A DNA stretch of 64,000 nucleotides from Fretibacterium sp. OH1220_COT-178 (GTDB lineage Bacteria; Synergistota; Synergistia; Synergistales; Aminobacteriaceae): contig NZ_RQYL01000005.1 in NCBI RefSeq assembly GCF_003860125.1, forward strand, positions 62,001 through 126,000. Direction: 5' to 3'. Made by a program: the position numbers and the translations under genes. Positions 1 through 8,174 of the stretch are shown here, piece by piece. A model generated the notes under the pieces. It made no database searches and had not been told where the DNA came from. It saw nothing but the letters and a program-made list of their open reading frames with translations. Numbering within the stretch: position 1 is the stretch's first letter; every line of letters begins with the position of its first letter.

Positions 1-28
1 TTTCGACGATCGTTTCCCAGATCTTCAT
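1..28 (-). CDS. 5' end of an unidentified gene (runs off the window)
   Basis: The first nine codons read MKIWETIVE and the frame is still open at the window edge. A good Shine-Dalgarno sequence (GGGAGGAG) lies about 7 bases upstream of the ATG on the minus strand. It is the last visible member of the minus-strand run that begins at 7742 and follows the unknown gene at 207-755 after about 180 bases. Too little is visible to name a family. Confidence 0.5.
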
Positions 29-206
29 TCCCTTCACTCCTCCCTCTGCCATGATTGATGGGCGTTTCTCTTGGGCTGTATTTTTTCTTCCTGCTCGTTC
101 GCAAACGGAGTGCACCGATACGATGGGGGCAGGGAGTCGTTTTCACGATGGTTTTATCCCTCGTTTGCCGGCGTCCGGCCGGTAAGGACGCCCACGCTTT
201 TCCCCG

Positions 207-755
207 TCAGAAGGTGCGCTTCACGGTGCACCCGTCCGCAGGAAAGGGGATGTACCGGACTTTGGCCCCCTCGCGAAGTTCTCCGTAAAAGGCGACATGA
301 TAAGGCCTGAATACGCTCTCGATACTCTCCACCTCCAGGGTGATGTGTCCGCCGATCCGCCTTTTCAGGATCCTTCTGGCCAAAGCATTGCCCCGGACGG
401 CCAGAGCCGAGTCCGAAAAATCCGAAAGCTGGATCTGTTCCTCGTCGACATCCATGTCGGTTATCTCCACCCCTTGGGGATCGTAATAGGAGACCCCGCA
501 AGTGGAGCCGTTGGCGATCATCTGAATCAGAAAGTCGGAGTGCCGACCGGACTCCGACCTGCGTACGATTCGGGAGATCCAGTTGGGTGCGGACGAAACT
601 CTGTACGTGATGATCTTGTTCTCGATATAGATCGTCTTCATGTGGACCGCGACGTCTTTCCCGAGGAAAAGACGCCCGAAGAAGCCGTTGCCCCTGCTCG
701 CTTTCTTTTGTGCCTCTTCCAGGCTCAGCTTTTCTGCGAACGCTCGAATTTTCAT
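207..755 (-). CDS. hypothetical protein in the lyase/molybdenum-hydroxylase operon
   Basis: A soluble protein of 182 residues with no signal peptide, membrane segment or motif I recognise. It starts MKIRAFAEKLSLEEAQKKA and has an acidic middle (DMDVDEEQ). The frame is open to an ATG at 785, but that start has no Shine-Dalgarno sequence. The ATG at 755 is preceded by GGAG at 6 bases, so it is preferred. It lies downstream of the symporter pair with a large inverted repeat in the gap, so it may belong to the same transcript at reduced level. Function unknown. Confidence 0.6.
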   Translation of the reverse strand: MKIRAFAEKLSLEEAQKKASRGNGFFGRLFLGKDVAVHMKTIYIENKIITYRVSSAPNWISRIVRRSESGRHSDFLIQMIANGSTCGVSYYDPQGVEITDMDVDEEQIQLSDFSDSALAVRGNALARRILKRRIGGHITLEVESIESVFRPYHVAFYGELREGAKVRYIPFPADGCTVKRTF

Positions 756-789
756 CTTGGTCTCCACAGTCCCGTTCGAAAGCATGAAA

Positions 790-852
790 GGACGTCGCCC
801 GCGAGGGGGCGACGAGGATTCAATACAGTCCCTCGTGGGGCGGGCGACGTCC
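790..852. repeat. 13-bp perfect inverted repeat between the symporter pair and the next gene
   Basis: GGACGTCGCCCGC at 790-802 pairs perfectly with its complement at 840-852. An inner GAGGG/CCCTC pair lies at 803-807 and 830-834. Read on the minus strand the stem is followed only by TTTC, so it is a poor intrinsic terminator. It may act as an attenuator or as protection of the 3' end of the upstream mRNA segment. Confidence 0.55.
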
Positions 853-861
853 TCAAGGATT

Positions 862-1119
862 TTACCTGGATGCGCTCTTCCGGGTTTGGCGGGAGAAGGA
901 AAAGACCTCCAGGATGTATTTCAGAAAGATCATTGTGGTCACGCCCAACGTAAAATAAGGGGCCACGGTTCCGATCATGAAATCGACGTCGTACAGCAGG
1001 CAGTACCCGAAGACGAGGGCTTCGACGAAGTAGAGCAATACCAGAAAACCGTCCAGGCCGGACCATTGGATTTTCTCGTCGCCGACAGAGGGGGTCGTAT
1101 TGAGTTTTTCGTCCTGCAT
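862..1119 (-). CDS. small two-helix membrane protein, likely symporter partner
   Basis: An 85-residue protein with a short polar N-terminus, two hydrophobic segments (about residues 22-45 and 47-72) and a basic tail (RQTRKSASR). A strong ribosome binding site (AGGAGG) precedes the ATG. Only 5 bases separate it from the stop of the SSS symporter. Small two-helix proteins are known partners of some SSS symporters, for example YhdT beside the pantothenate carrier PanF. A role as accessory subunit is inferred from size, topology and position rather than from a recognised family signature. Confidence 0.75.
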   Translation of the reverse strand: MQDEKLNTTPSVGDEKIQWSGLDGFLVLLYFVEALVFGYCLLYDVDFMIGTVAPYFTLGVTTMIFLKYILEVFSFSRQTRKSASR

Positions 1120-1124
1120 TGTCG

Positions 1125-2546
1125 TCAGCCTCCTATAATGATGTTCCTGCGATCGCTGATATCCGTGCCGAATCGATTGCCGACAAACCAGGCGAGGAAG
1201 GAAACCGGAATCGCCGCCAGCAGTGGCTCGAGCGTTCCCAGGCCCCCAGGAAGCGGGATGGGATGCTGCCTGATGACGATAAACGTCAGGCACCCCAGGA
1301 CGAGGGAGCATCTTCCGGACCACACCGTCTTTTTCCCCTTGTACATGATGGCCATGAGGACGGGTACGAAGGCGGTGGACATCCAAAGGCTGGAGAGGAA
1401 CACGACGGCGTCGAAGACCATCTTGAACCGGAAGGCGAGGGTCAACCCCATCCCTCCGAGGAGCAGGGCTCCGATGCGGCTCAGGGTTATCAGTTTCTTG
1501 TCGTCCACGTCTTTTCTGAAGAATATTCTGCCATAGATATCCTTCGCGAGCGTCGTCCCGCCGATCAGGTAGTAACTGTCGAGGGTCGAGATGACGGCGC
1601 CGAACAAGCCTATGATGAAGAGTGCGCGGACGCCTTGGGGGAGTTTGGACAGGACCATGTGGACGTAGGCGACCTCGGGGATGGCGTCCGGGTGAAGAAC
1701 CCTGGTGATGACGCCGCACATGATGGCGACGAGGTCGAAGCCCAGCCATATGACGAAGCAGGTCAGCATGGCGCGGCGGCCCGTCCTGGCCGAATTGGAG
1801 GCGGAAAATCTTTGATAGAAGCTGGGGTCGGCATAGACGTTCAGACAAAGTCCGAGCAGCATGGCCGCTTTTGTGAAGGGCATGCCCGCTATGGGATGCA
1901 CCAGTTCGGGCTTTGAGGCCAGTGCCGTCCGAATGCCCTGCATGCCGCCGGCATCGGAAAAAATCTGGGGAAAGACGACGCAAACGCTGAATACCATGAG
2001 GAAGAAGAAGATCATGTCGGTCACCGCAACGCCCATCAGGCCTCCGAGGACGGTCAGCAGAAGGGTGATGACGACGACGATGAGGCCGATCAGGAAGCGG
2101 TTGGCGTTCCAGGCGGCGATGCCGATATAGCCGGTGGCGGTGATCTCCGCTATGGACGTGCAATAGAAGAACAGAAGACAGGAGCAGAAGACGGCCGCGA
2201 ATTTACCGTAGTGGGCCTGAATCATATCCGGGATCGTCACGTCCGCGCGGATATGGATTCTGGGACCGACCCACAGCGCCAGCGGAAAACGAACGGCATG
2301 GGCTCCGAAGGACCAGATGAACCATGAGGCAAGGCCGAATACCGAGGCGTAGCCGATCGTTCCCACAACGCCCGTTCCGCCGTACCACGAGGCCATCAGC
2401 GTCCCCACGACCAGGGACCAGGGCAGACTCCGGTTCGCCAGGTAGTAACTTTCCATATCGGTGACCGCCTTCGAGAAGTAGGCGCCTATGGCGACGATAA
2501 TGACCACTGCTGCAACGATGACGATATTGTCCACGACGTTTAACAT
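1125..2546 (-). CDS. sodium:solute symporter (SSS family)
   Basis: A 473-residue polytopic inner-membrane protein of the size and pattern of SSS carriers. It has about 12-13 hydrophobic segments and a conserved early stretch YYLANRSLPWSLVVGTLMAS followed by WYGGTGVVG. These carriers use the sodium gradient to import small organic solutes. The ATG has an excellent ribosome binding site (GGAGGAGG at 6 bases). It follows the molybdenum-hydroxylase subunits and precedes the 85-residue membrane protein, so it probably imports the compound that the lyase and hydroxylase degrade. The substrate cannot be read from the sequence. Confidence 0.9.
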   Translation of the reverse strand: MLNVVDNIVIVAAVVIIVAIGAYFSKAVTDMESYYLANRSLPWSLVVGTLMASWYGGTGVVGTIGYASVFGLASWFIWSFGAHAVRFPLALWVGPRIHIRADVTIPDMIQAHYGKFAAVFCSCLLFFYCTSIAEITATGYIGIAAWNANRFLIGLIVVVITLLLTVLGGLMGVAVTDMIFFFLMVFSVCVVFPQIFSDAGGMQGIRTALASKPELVHPIAGMPFTKAAMLLGLCLNVYADPSFYQRFSASNSARTGRRAMLTCFVIWLGFDLVAIMCGVITRVLHPDAIPEVAYVHMVLSKLPQGVRALFIIGLFGAVISTLDSYYLIGGTTLAKDIYGRIFFRKDVDDKKLITLSRIGALLLGGMGLTLAFRFKMVFDAVVFLSSLWMSTAFVPVLMAIMYKGKKTVWSGRCSLVLGCLTFIVIRQHPIPLPGGLGTLEPLLAAIPVSFLAWFVGNRFGTDISDRRNIIIGG

Positions 2547-2631
2547 GAGATCCTCCTCCTGCCTCTGCTGCTCTTTTCTCTCGGTGCGCCTGGGAGCTTA
2601 CGGCATGAAGATGCAGTGCGAGTCCTGTCCT

Positions 2632-4905
2632 CTACCCCTCCCTCCTCTCGGTCTCGAGCTGTCGGATGGCGGTGACGATACGCTCCGGGGTGGCCGGGTA
2701 GACGGTGATGTTCGTCCCGAGGCCGAAGTTGATGGCGTTCAGGACGGCGGGGGCGGGGGCGACCGATGCCAGCTCGCCGACGCTCTTCGCTCCGAACGGC
2801 CCCTCCGGTTCGTGTGCTTCGATGGTGCGCACCCTGACCTGCGGCATGATGGGGGCGTTGATGATGTGGTATTTCGAGAAGTTCCGGGATCGTACATAGC
2901 CCTTTTCGTCGACGGCCAGGTTTTCGTAGAGTGCCATTCCCAGGCTGAACTGGGCTCCTCCTTCGATTTGCCCCTCCACCAGAGTCGGGTTGATGTTCTT
3001 GCCCACGTCCTGGACCGCAAGCAGATCCGTGATCTCGACCAGTCCGGTGAACCTGTCGACCTTCACCTCGGCAAAACATGCGCTGTAGCTCCCGGGATTT
3101 GCGGGGGCCTCGTAGTGCACGTGCTGATCGAGCGTTTTCAGAAGTTCTCTTTCCGAGAGCGCGGCGACCTCTCCGTAGGAGAGGGACCGACCGTTCTCCG
3201 TGTTGCGGATGAATCCGTCGTCGGTGACGACGTGTTCCCGGACGGAGCCGGTCAATCTGCAGTAGCAGTCGATGAGCTCGTTCTTCATCCGTTCTCCGGC
3301 CATTTTTACGGCTCCTCCGCAAACGAACGTCACCCGGCTGGCCTGGGTCCCGGCTGCGTCGTAGGGGGTAATGAAGGTGTCCGCCTCGGTTACGGATATC
3401 CTCTCGATAGGCATGTCCAGGACCTCGGCGGCGATCTGCCGCATCGATGTCAGGGTGCCGCAGCCCTGTTCGTGCAGGCCGACCCTGAAGATCGCGTGGC
3501 CGCCCTTTGTCATGGAGACCAGGACATCGGTGAACTCCGGATAGACCCCCATGTAGCCATTGCCATGGACGCCGCAGGCCATGCCGACGCCGAAAGCGTA
3601 GCGCGGGGTGTTCCGCTCCCTTACGTTTTTTCTGCGTTCGAGCCAGCGGAATTCCTTCATGCCCAGCTCGATGCAGTCCCGGATCCGGGCGTTGCCGACG
3701 GACGGGGCCCCGAGGGGATCCTCCATGCCCGGATAGACCAGATTTTTTAGGCGGAATTCGCAGGGGTCCATTTTAATTTTCGCGGCGGCATTGTCGATAT
3801 TGATCTCGGTCAGCCCCTGGAGCTGCGGGGAACCGTATCCGCGGCACGCTCCGCCGATCTGGGTGTTGGTGTAATAGGACCTTCCGCGGAAGACCTGATT
3901 TTTGATGTCGTAGAGACGAAAGGCCTTCTTGCCTATGGTGGTCACGATCGCCGTGGCGTTCGTATAGTACGCTCCGCCGTTGATATCCGCCTCGATGGAC
4001 CGGCCCAGAATGCGTCCGTCCTTACGGATGGCCGTTCTGATCCTCATCTCCGTGGGATTGCGGACGCGGGTTGCGACAATCGCGTCCTGCCGGTCCATCC
4101 AGAGCTTTACGGGGCGTTTGAGGGTGTGGCTGGCAAAGGCGCACACCGGCTCCAGGATGGAATTGCTTTTTCCTCCGAAGGAACCGCCCATCGTCGCCTT
4201 GATGACTCGAATCCGCTCGAGGGGGATCGACAGGCAATGAGAGATGGTGTACTGCGACAGCGTTATGAACTGGCAGGGCGTCCAGACGACGAGGTTGCCG
4301 CCGTCGTCGATCTCGGCAAGGCAGATGTGGGGCTCCATTGCAGCGTGGTGTATCCGTGGCGTGGATCCCCGGTCCTCCACGATGTAATCCGCCTGCTTCA
4401 AAGCCTCTTCCCAGTTGCCGCAGCTGTATTCTTTCTGAAAACACAAGTTCGACCGGCCGTGTATTTTGACGCGGTCCCTTTTGGCTTCCTCGATGCTGAC
4501 GACGGCCTCGAGGTCGGTGTACTCCACCTTGAGGCGAGAGAGTGCCCGGTTGACGGCATCCATGGATTCTCCGACGACAAGCGCCAGGCGGTCCCCGACG
4601 AAACGCGCACGTTCGTTCAGGATGTATTCGTCCTCCGGGGTCTCGAAGCCCTTGAACCATTTTCGGTTGGAATTGTATTTGACCTTCGGGACGTCCTCGT
4701 GGGTAAAAATCTTTACGATCCCCTCCGTCTCGAGGGCCTCCGTTTTGTCGATGCGGATGTCCGCATGGGGCCTTTCGCTCAAGAGGAGTTTGGCGTGGAG
4801 CATACCGTAACGGTTCATGTCGCAGATGTATCGTGTCCTGCCGGTGGCTTTTTCGACAGCGTCCTCCAGCACCAATCTCCTTCCTACGTATTTGAGGTCA
4901 TTCAC
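2632..4905 (-). CDS. xanthine-dehydrogenase-type molybdopterin-binding subunit
   Basis: The large catalytic subunit (757 residues) of a three-component molybdenum hydroxylase. Family features are an N-terminal aldehyde-oxidase/xanthine-dehydrogenase a/b hammerhead, the QxTISHCLSIP region, GGSFGGKSN, and the C-terminal FGAKSVGELASVAP, which holds the glutamate expected to act as the catalytic base. The start chosen is a GTG 8 bases after AAGGAGG. It overlaps the stop of the FAD subunit by 8 bases, pointing to translational coupling; a longer TTG start at 4929 is less likely. The substrate is probably an N-heterocycle or another compound hydroxylated next to nitrogen, but this is unproven. Confidence 0.92.
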   Translation of the reverse strand: MNDLKYVGRRLVLEDAVEKATGRTRYICDMNRYGMLHAKLLLSERPHADIRIDKTEALETEGIVKIFTHEDVPKVKYNSNRKWFKGFETPEDEYILNERARFVGDRLALVVGESMDAVNRALSRLKVEYTDLEAVVSIEEAKRDRVKIHGRSNLCFQKEYSCGNWEEALKQADYIVEDRGSTPRIHHAAMEPHICLAEIDDGGNLVVWTPCQFITLSQYTISHCLSIPLERIRVIKATMGGSFGGKSNSILEPVCAFASHTLKRPVKLWMDRQDAIVATRVRNPTEMRIRTAIRKDGRILGRSIEADINGGAYYTNATAIVTTIGKKAFRLYDIKNQVFRGRSYYTNTQIGGACRGYGSPQLQGLTEINIDNAAAKIKMDPCEFRLKNLVYPGMEDPLGAPSVGNARIRDCIELGMKEFRWLERRKNVRERNTPRYAFGVGMACGVHGNGYMGVYPEFTDVLVSMTKGGHAIFRVGLHEQGCGTLTSMRQIAAEVLDMPIERISVTEADTFITPYDAAGTQASRVTFVCGGAVKMAGERMKNELIDCYCRLTGSVREHVVTDDGFIRNTENGRSLSYGEVAALSERELLKTLDQHVHYEAPANPGSYSACFAEVKVDRFTGLVEITDLLAVQDVGKNINPTLVEGQIEGGAQFSLGMALYENLAVDEKGYVRSRNFSKYHIINAPIMPQVRVRTIEAHEPEGPFGAKSVGELASVAPAPAVLNAINFGLGTNITVYPATPERIVTAIRQLETERREG

Positions 4906-5764
4906 GGCCCATTCCTCCTTCAAGGGCAAGGCAGTCGTCGATGGTATCCTCGAGCAGGCCGATGGCCGCTTCCTTTTTGTAATGCCTGGACGCCCGCGTC
5001 GGGATCAGGGTCTCGATCTGTCGCCGGATTGCATCTTGAAGGCCATGGACGACCTCTCCCCTGAAGGGCCTGCCTTCGAGGGCCGCCTCCAGCAGGGAGG
5101 CCCGAACGGGCTTCGGCCCTACGGCGCCGAGGCAGATGACGGGATTCTTGATCCTTTTGCCCTCCTCTTCGGCGATCAGACAGCAATTCAACTTGGAGAT
5201 CGCTACGGCCTTCCGTGACCCTATCTTGGCAAAGCCGGACAGGCCGGCGGGGATGGGGACGATGAAACGCGTGATGACCTCGTCTCGAGCCAGGGTCGTC
5301 TCGCCAAGGCCGATCACGATGTTATCGATCCTGTCCTTTCGCAGCCCCTTGCTGCCGCTCAGAATTTCACAGAGGCTCCCGCAGGCCATCAGGACGGTCA
5401 ACAGGTCGGCGCATTGGGAGGCGTTGGCTACATTGCCGCCGATGGTGGCCCGGTTTCTGATCTGTGTCGAGCCCATCCGGGAGGCGGCCGTCCTCATGGC
5501 GTTGAGGGATTGTACGACGAGGGGGTTTCGGGCCAGATCGGTCATCGTGACCGCAGCGCCGATGCGCAGTGAGCCTTCATCCTTGTCGATGTCCGAGAGG
5601 GATTCCACCCTCGACAGGTCGATCAGGTTGAAGTCGAAGGTCTTTTGCTTCCTCAGCTTGATCGTCAGGTCGGTCCCTCCCGCGACGAAGAAGGTGCCGG
5701 GGTCCGCCCGGGAGAGGAGGCCGGCGAGTTCTTCTATCGTTCGGGGCGCTCGGTATTGTCCCAT
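4898..5764 (-). CDS. xanthine-dehydrogenase-type FAD-binding subunit
   Basis: The 288-residue medium subunit that passes electrons through FAD. The FAD-binding signatures are FFVAGGTDLTIKLR near residues 25-38 and RNRATIGGNVANAS near residues 103-116. A typical C-terminal CO-dehydrogenase flavoprotein domain follows. It overlaps the 3' end of the iron-sulfur subunit by 31 bases and its own stop overlaps the start of the molybdenum subunit. The order small, medium, large is common for this enzyme family. Confidence 0.92.
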   Translation of the reverse strand: MGQYRAPRTIEELAGLLSRADPGTFFVAGGTDLTIKLRKQKTFDFNLIDLSRVESLSDIDKDEGSLRIGAAVTMTDLARNPLVVQSLNAMRTAASRMGSTQIRNRATIGGNVANASQCADLLTVLMACGSLCEILSGSKGLRKDRIDNIVIGLGETTLARDEVITRFIVPIPAGLSGFAKIGSRKAVAISKLNCCLIAEEEGKRIKNPVICLGAVGPKPVRASLLEAALEGRPFRGEVVHGLQDAIRRQIETLIPTRASRHYKKEAAIGLLEDTIDDCLALEGGMGRE

Positions 5765-6213
5765 CGCACCAGTTCCTCCACAGCTTTGACGATCTTCTCA
5801 TAGCCCGTGCAGCGGCAGAGATTGCCCTCTATGGCCCTGCGGATCTCCCACGATGTGGGATGCGGATTCTCCATAAGGAGCGCCTTGCAGGACAAAATCA
5901 TGCCCGGAGTACAAAAGCCGCACTGGATGGCTCCGTTCCGTACGAAGGCCTCCTGGAGCCGATCCAGATCTCCCGATGGCGCCAGTCCCTCGATCGACAC
6001 AATCTCGGTTCCATCGATCTGTCCCGTAAACACGGTGCAGGAGGTGACGGCCTTTCCGTCGAGAATCACGGTGCATGCGCCGCATTCCCCCTCGGAACAC
6101 CCCTCCTTTACGCTGGTGATCCCCAGGTCGTTGCGAAGAAAGTCGATCAGTCTCTTTGTGGGGGAGACCTTTCGGGTCATCGAAGTCCCGTTGATCTTGA
6201 AGGAGATATCCAT
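5734..6213 (-). CDS. xanthine-dehydrogenase-type 2Fe-2S subunit
   Basis: The 159-residue small subunit carries two 2Fe-2S clusters. The plant-type cluster site is CSEGECGACTV and the second cluster uses CGFCTPGM and CRCTGY. A longer frame begins with an ATG at 6237 that overlaps the lyase stop (ATGA). The ATG at 6213 has GGAGG at 8 bases and is preferred. It sits directly after the lyase gene, and the tight packing argues for one transcript encoding lyase plus hydroxylase. Confidence 0.92.
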   Translation of the reverse strand: MDISFKINGTSMTRKVSPTKRLIDFLRNDLGITSVKEGCSEGECGACTVILDGKAVTSCTVFTGQIDGTEIVSIEGLAPSGDLDRLQEAFVRNGAIQCGFCTPGMILSCKALLMENPHPTSWEIRRAIEGNLCRCTGYEKIVKAVEELVRWDNTERPER

Positions 6214-6233
6214 GACGTTTCCCTCCGGTCGTG

Positions 6234-7742
6234 TCATCGCACGTCTGCAACGGCCTTCAACAGGGCTCCCGAAGCGATCAGGCGACGAGCCTTTTCGATA
6301 TCGTCGGTCAGGGGTCTGTCGGTCACGTAGAATGCGATGGATCGGCGAACCTCGGCATGGCAGGCCTTTGCGGCTTCGCTGATCCGTTTATCCCCTCTGA
6401 AGTCGAGGGCCTGAACGGCGTGCATCAGTTCCATCCCCAGGATGTAACGCAGGTTGTCCAATACTTTTCGGATCTTCTGGACGACGAAGGGGGCGTTGGT
6501 GAAACGGTCCTCGATCTCGCCCGCAACGCAAAATCCGTCCATGGAACTCGGGTTGATGAGATTTCTGATCTCGTTGTCCAGGCTGACGAAAGTTTTTTGC
6601 AGCGTCCCGAAACAGATGGTTCGGGGATGGGGGGAAAGAAATCGCGGAAGCCCCGAAAATGCGGGGGTGCAGAGTTTTATGGACCTGAGGCAGGATGCCT
6701 TCGACACGTGGGACAGGGCGATCCCCAACATTTCGAAGCCCAGCACCCAGGGCAGAGGTTCGAAATTCGCGCACGAGACGATTCTGCCTTCTTCCAGCAA
6801 AAGACAGGGGTTGTCGTCGGAGGAATTGATTTGGACGGTCAGCAGTGAGCGCACATAGTCGATCGCCTCCCGGACCGCTCCATGGACGTGTGCCGCGTCG
6901 CGGAAGCACAAGGGGTCCTGCAAAGGCCTGTCGGGGTCCTCGTCGTAAATGTAGCTGCCCTTCAGATACGAACGGATCTTCGCGGCGCTCTCGTTCTGTC
7001 CCTTGAATGGGCGGACGGACTGAACTTTTGGGTCGAGCGGCGTCGTGTTTCCATTGAACGCCTCCAGGGAGACGGCGTAGACGATCTCCGCGGTCTCGAT
7101 CAGTTCCTGCAACGCATGGAGAACCAGGGCTCCCTGGCCGGCCGCGAGGGCGTTGGAGCTGATGATCGCGTGGCCGTCTTTCGGCCCCGTGGAGATCGGC
7201 TCCAGGTTCGCCTCCCGAAGGGCCTCGGCGGCCGACATCCTTTTGCCTCTGTAATGGACGTTGCCCTCTCCGATCATGGCGAGCCCGAGGTGGGCCAGGC
7301 TGCCGATATCCGCCTCGCCCAGCGATCCGCGTTCCGGAATGACCGGGTGGATGCCCTCGTTGAGCATCGCGGCCATCAAGACGGGGATGTCCGGGCTCGA
7401 GCCCGTACATCCCCATAGGAGTGCGTTCAGCCTCACCGCCATGGTCGCCCGGACCTCCTGTTCGGAGGCCTCCGGGGGAATGGCGATGCAATGGGAGCGA
7501 ATCATGTCCGTGTTGAATTGCCTGTAGAAATCCCTTTCGATGCGCACGTCCTTGTTCCATCCGACCCCCGCGTTGAAGCCGTAGATGGGCTTTTCGCTGT
7601 CGCACAGCTTGTGGACCAGCTCTCTGGACGCCTTGACACGCTCCATGGCCTTGGAGTCGATGCCGACGAGGGCCCCGTGATTTGCGATATTGGCCAGGTC
7701 GGTGATGGATAGGCTCTTTCCGTCCAGAACGACACAATCCAT
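6234..7742 (-). CDS. aromatic-amino-acid-lyase superfamily protein lacking the MIO triad
   Basis: A 502-residue homologue of histidine/phenylalanine ammonia-lyases. Family landmarks are YGFNAGVG near the N-terminus, ISSNALAAGQGAL, QDPLCFRDAAHVHGA and QINSSDDNPCL. The loop that normally holds Ala-Ser-Gly, which cyclises to the MIO electrophile, reads GSLGEADIGSLAHL here, so the triad is absent and the loop is one residue shorter. The usual QEDHVSM segment is replaced by GEIEDRFTNAP. A MIO-independent elimination, perhaps of a better leaving group than ammonia as in ergothionase, is a possibility. The start at 7742 has AGGAGG at 8 bases. It is the first gene of the operon, behind a strong promoter and a palindromic operator. 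Confidence 0.85.
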   Translation of the reverse strand: MDCVVLDGKSLSITDLANIANHGALVGIDSKAMERVKASRELVHKLCDSEKPIYGFNAGVGWNKDVRIERDFYRQFNTDMIRSHCIAIPPEASEQEVRATMAVRLNALLWGCTGSSPDIPVLMAAMLNEGIHPVIPERGSLGEADIGSLAHLGLAMIGEGNVHYRGKRMSAAEALREANLEPISTGPKDGHAIISSNALAAGQGALVLHALQELIETAEIVYAVSLEAFNGNTTPLDPKVQSVRPFKGQNESAAKIRSYLKGSYIYDEDPDRPLQDPLCFRDAAHVHGAVREAIDYVRSLLTVQINSSDDNPCLLLEEGRIVSCANFEPLPWVLGFEMLGIALSHVSKASCLRSIKLCTPAFSGLPRFLSPHPRTICFGTLQKTFVSLDNEIRNLINPSSMDGFCVAGEIEDRFTNAPFVVQKIRKVLDNLRYILGMELMHAVQALDFRGDKRISEAAKACHAEVRRSIAFYVTDRPLTDDIEKARRLIASGALLKAVADVR

Positions 7743-7871
7743 AATAGGATCCTCCTGAAGCGAACCCGGATATCGACCTTCATCTCCACGGACGAGACGG
7801 TCCGCCGGCGGGGATAAGGGGATGGTGGTATCCATAGATTTGTGATGCCGTCAGATGTGAAGAAGCTCAAC

Positions 7872-7888
7872 GATATGCTGTATATCGC
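7872..7888. promoter_or_regulatory. candidate GntR operator over the operon start site
   Basis: CGATAT at 7872-7877 and ATATCG at 7883-7888 form a perfect 6-bp inverted repeat around a 5-base spacer. It lies immediately downstream of the -10 box of the minus-strand operon promoter, covering the predicted +1. A repressor bound here would block transcription. The divergent FCD-type GntR gene at 8175 is the obvious candidate regulator. Confidence 0.5.
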
Positions 7889-7889
7889 A

Positions 7890-7918
7890 TGATAATTCCA
7901 ATTTAATTTCTTGTCAAT
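7890..7918 (-). promoter_or_regulatory. sigma-70 promoter of the lyase/hydroxylase operon
   Basis: On the minus strand a consensus -35 box TTGACA (7913-7918) is followed after exactly 17 bases by TATCAT (7890-7895). The segment is AT-rich against a GC-rich background. Transcription would begin near 7883, about 140 bases before the lyase start codon. The remaining intergenic sequence to 8174 contains a small hairpin near 7951-7970 and nothing else I can name. Confidence 0.65.
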
Positions 7919-8174
7919 AGAAATACCCATTTTCCGGGAAAGCGAAATGCTTTTCCTGCCGCTTAAAAAAGCGATGCTCTTGACCTTGAGGGGGGCCGCG
8001 TGGGAAGATAGCGAAGGCCCGCGACGCGGAGCTTGAGATGCGTCATGAGTCCGGCATCGAGTCCAGGGGAACCGAAGGGGATACCCGGAAGCCCTGATGT
8101 TGCCGATCCCATTGGCGGCGTCGCGGGAGGAGGCCTATGCCGCTTCGAATTTGTGGTGCCGGAGGCATTTCCCC

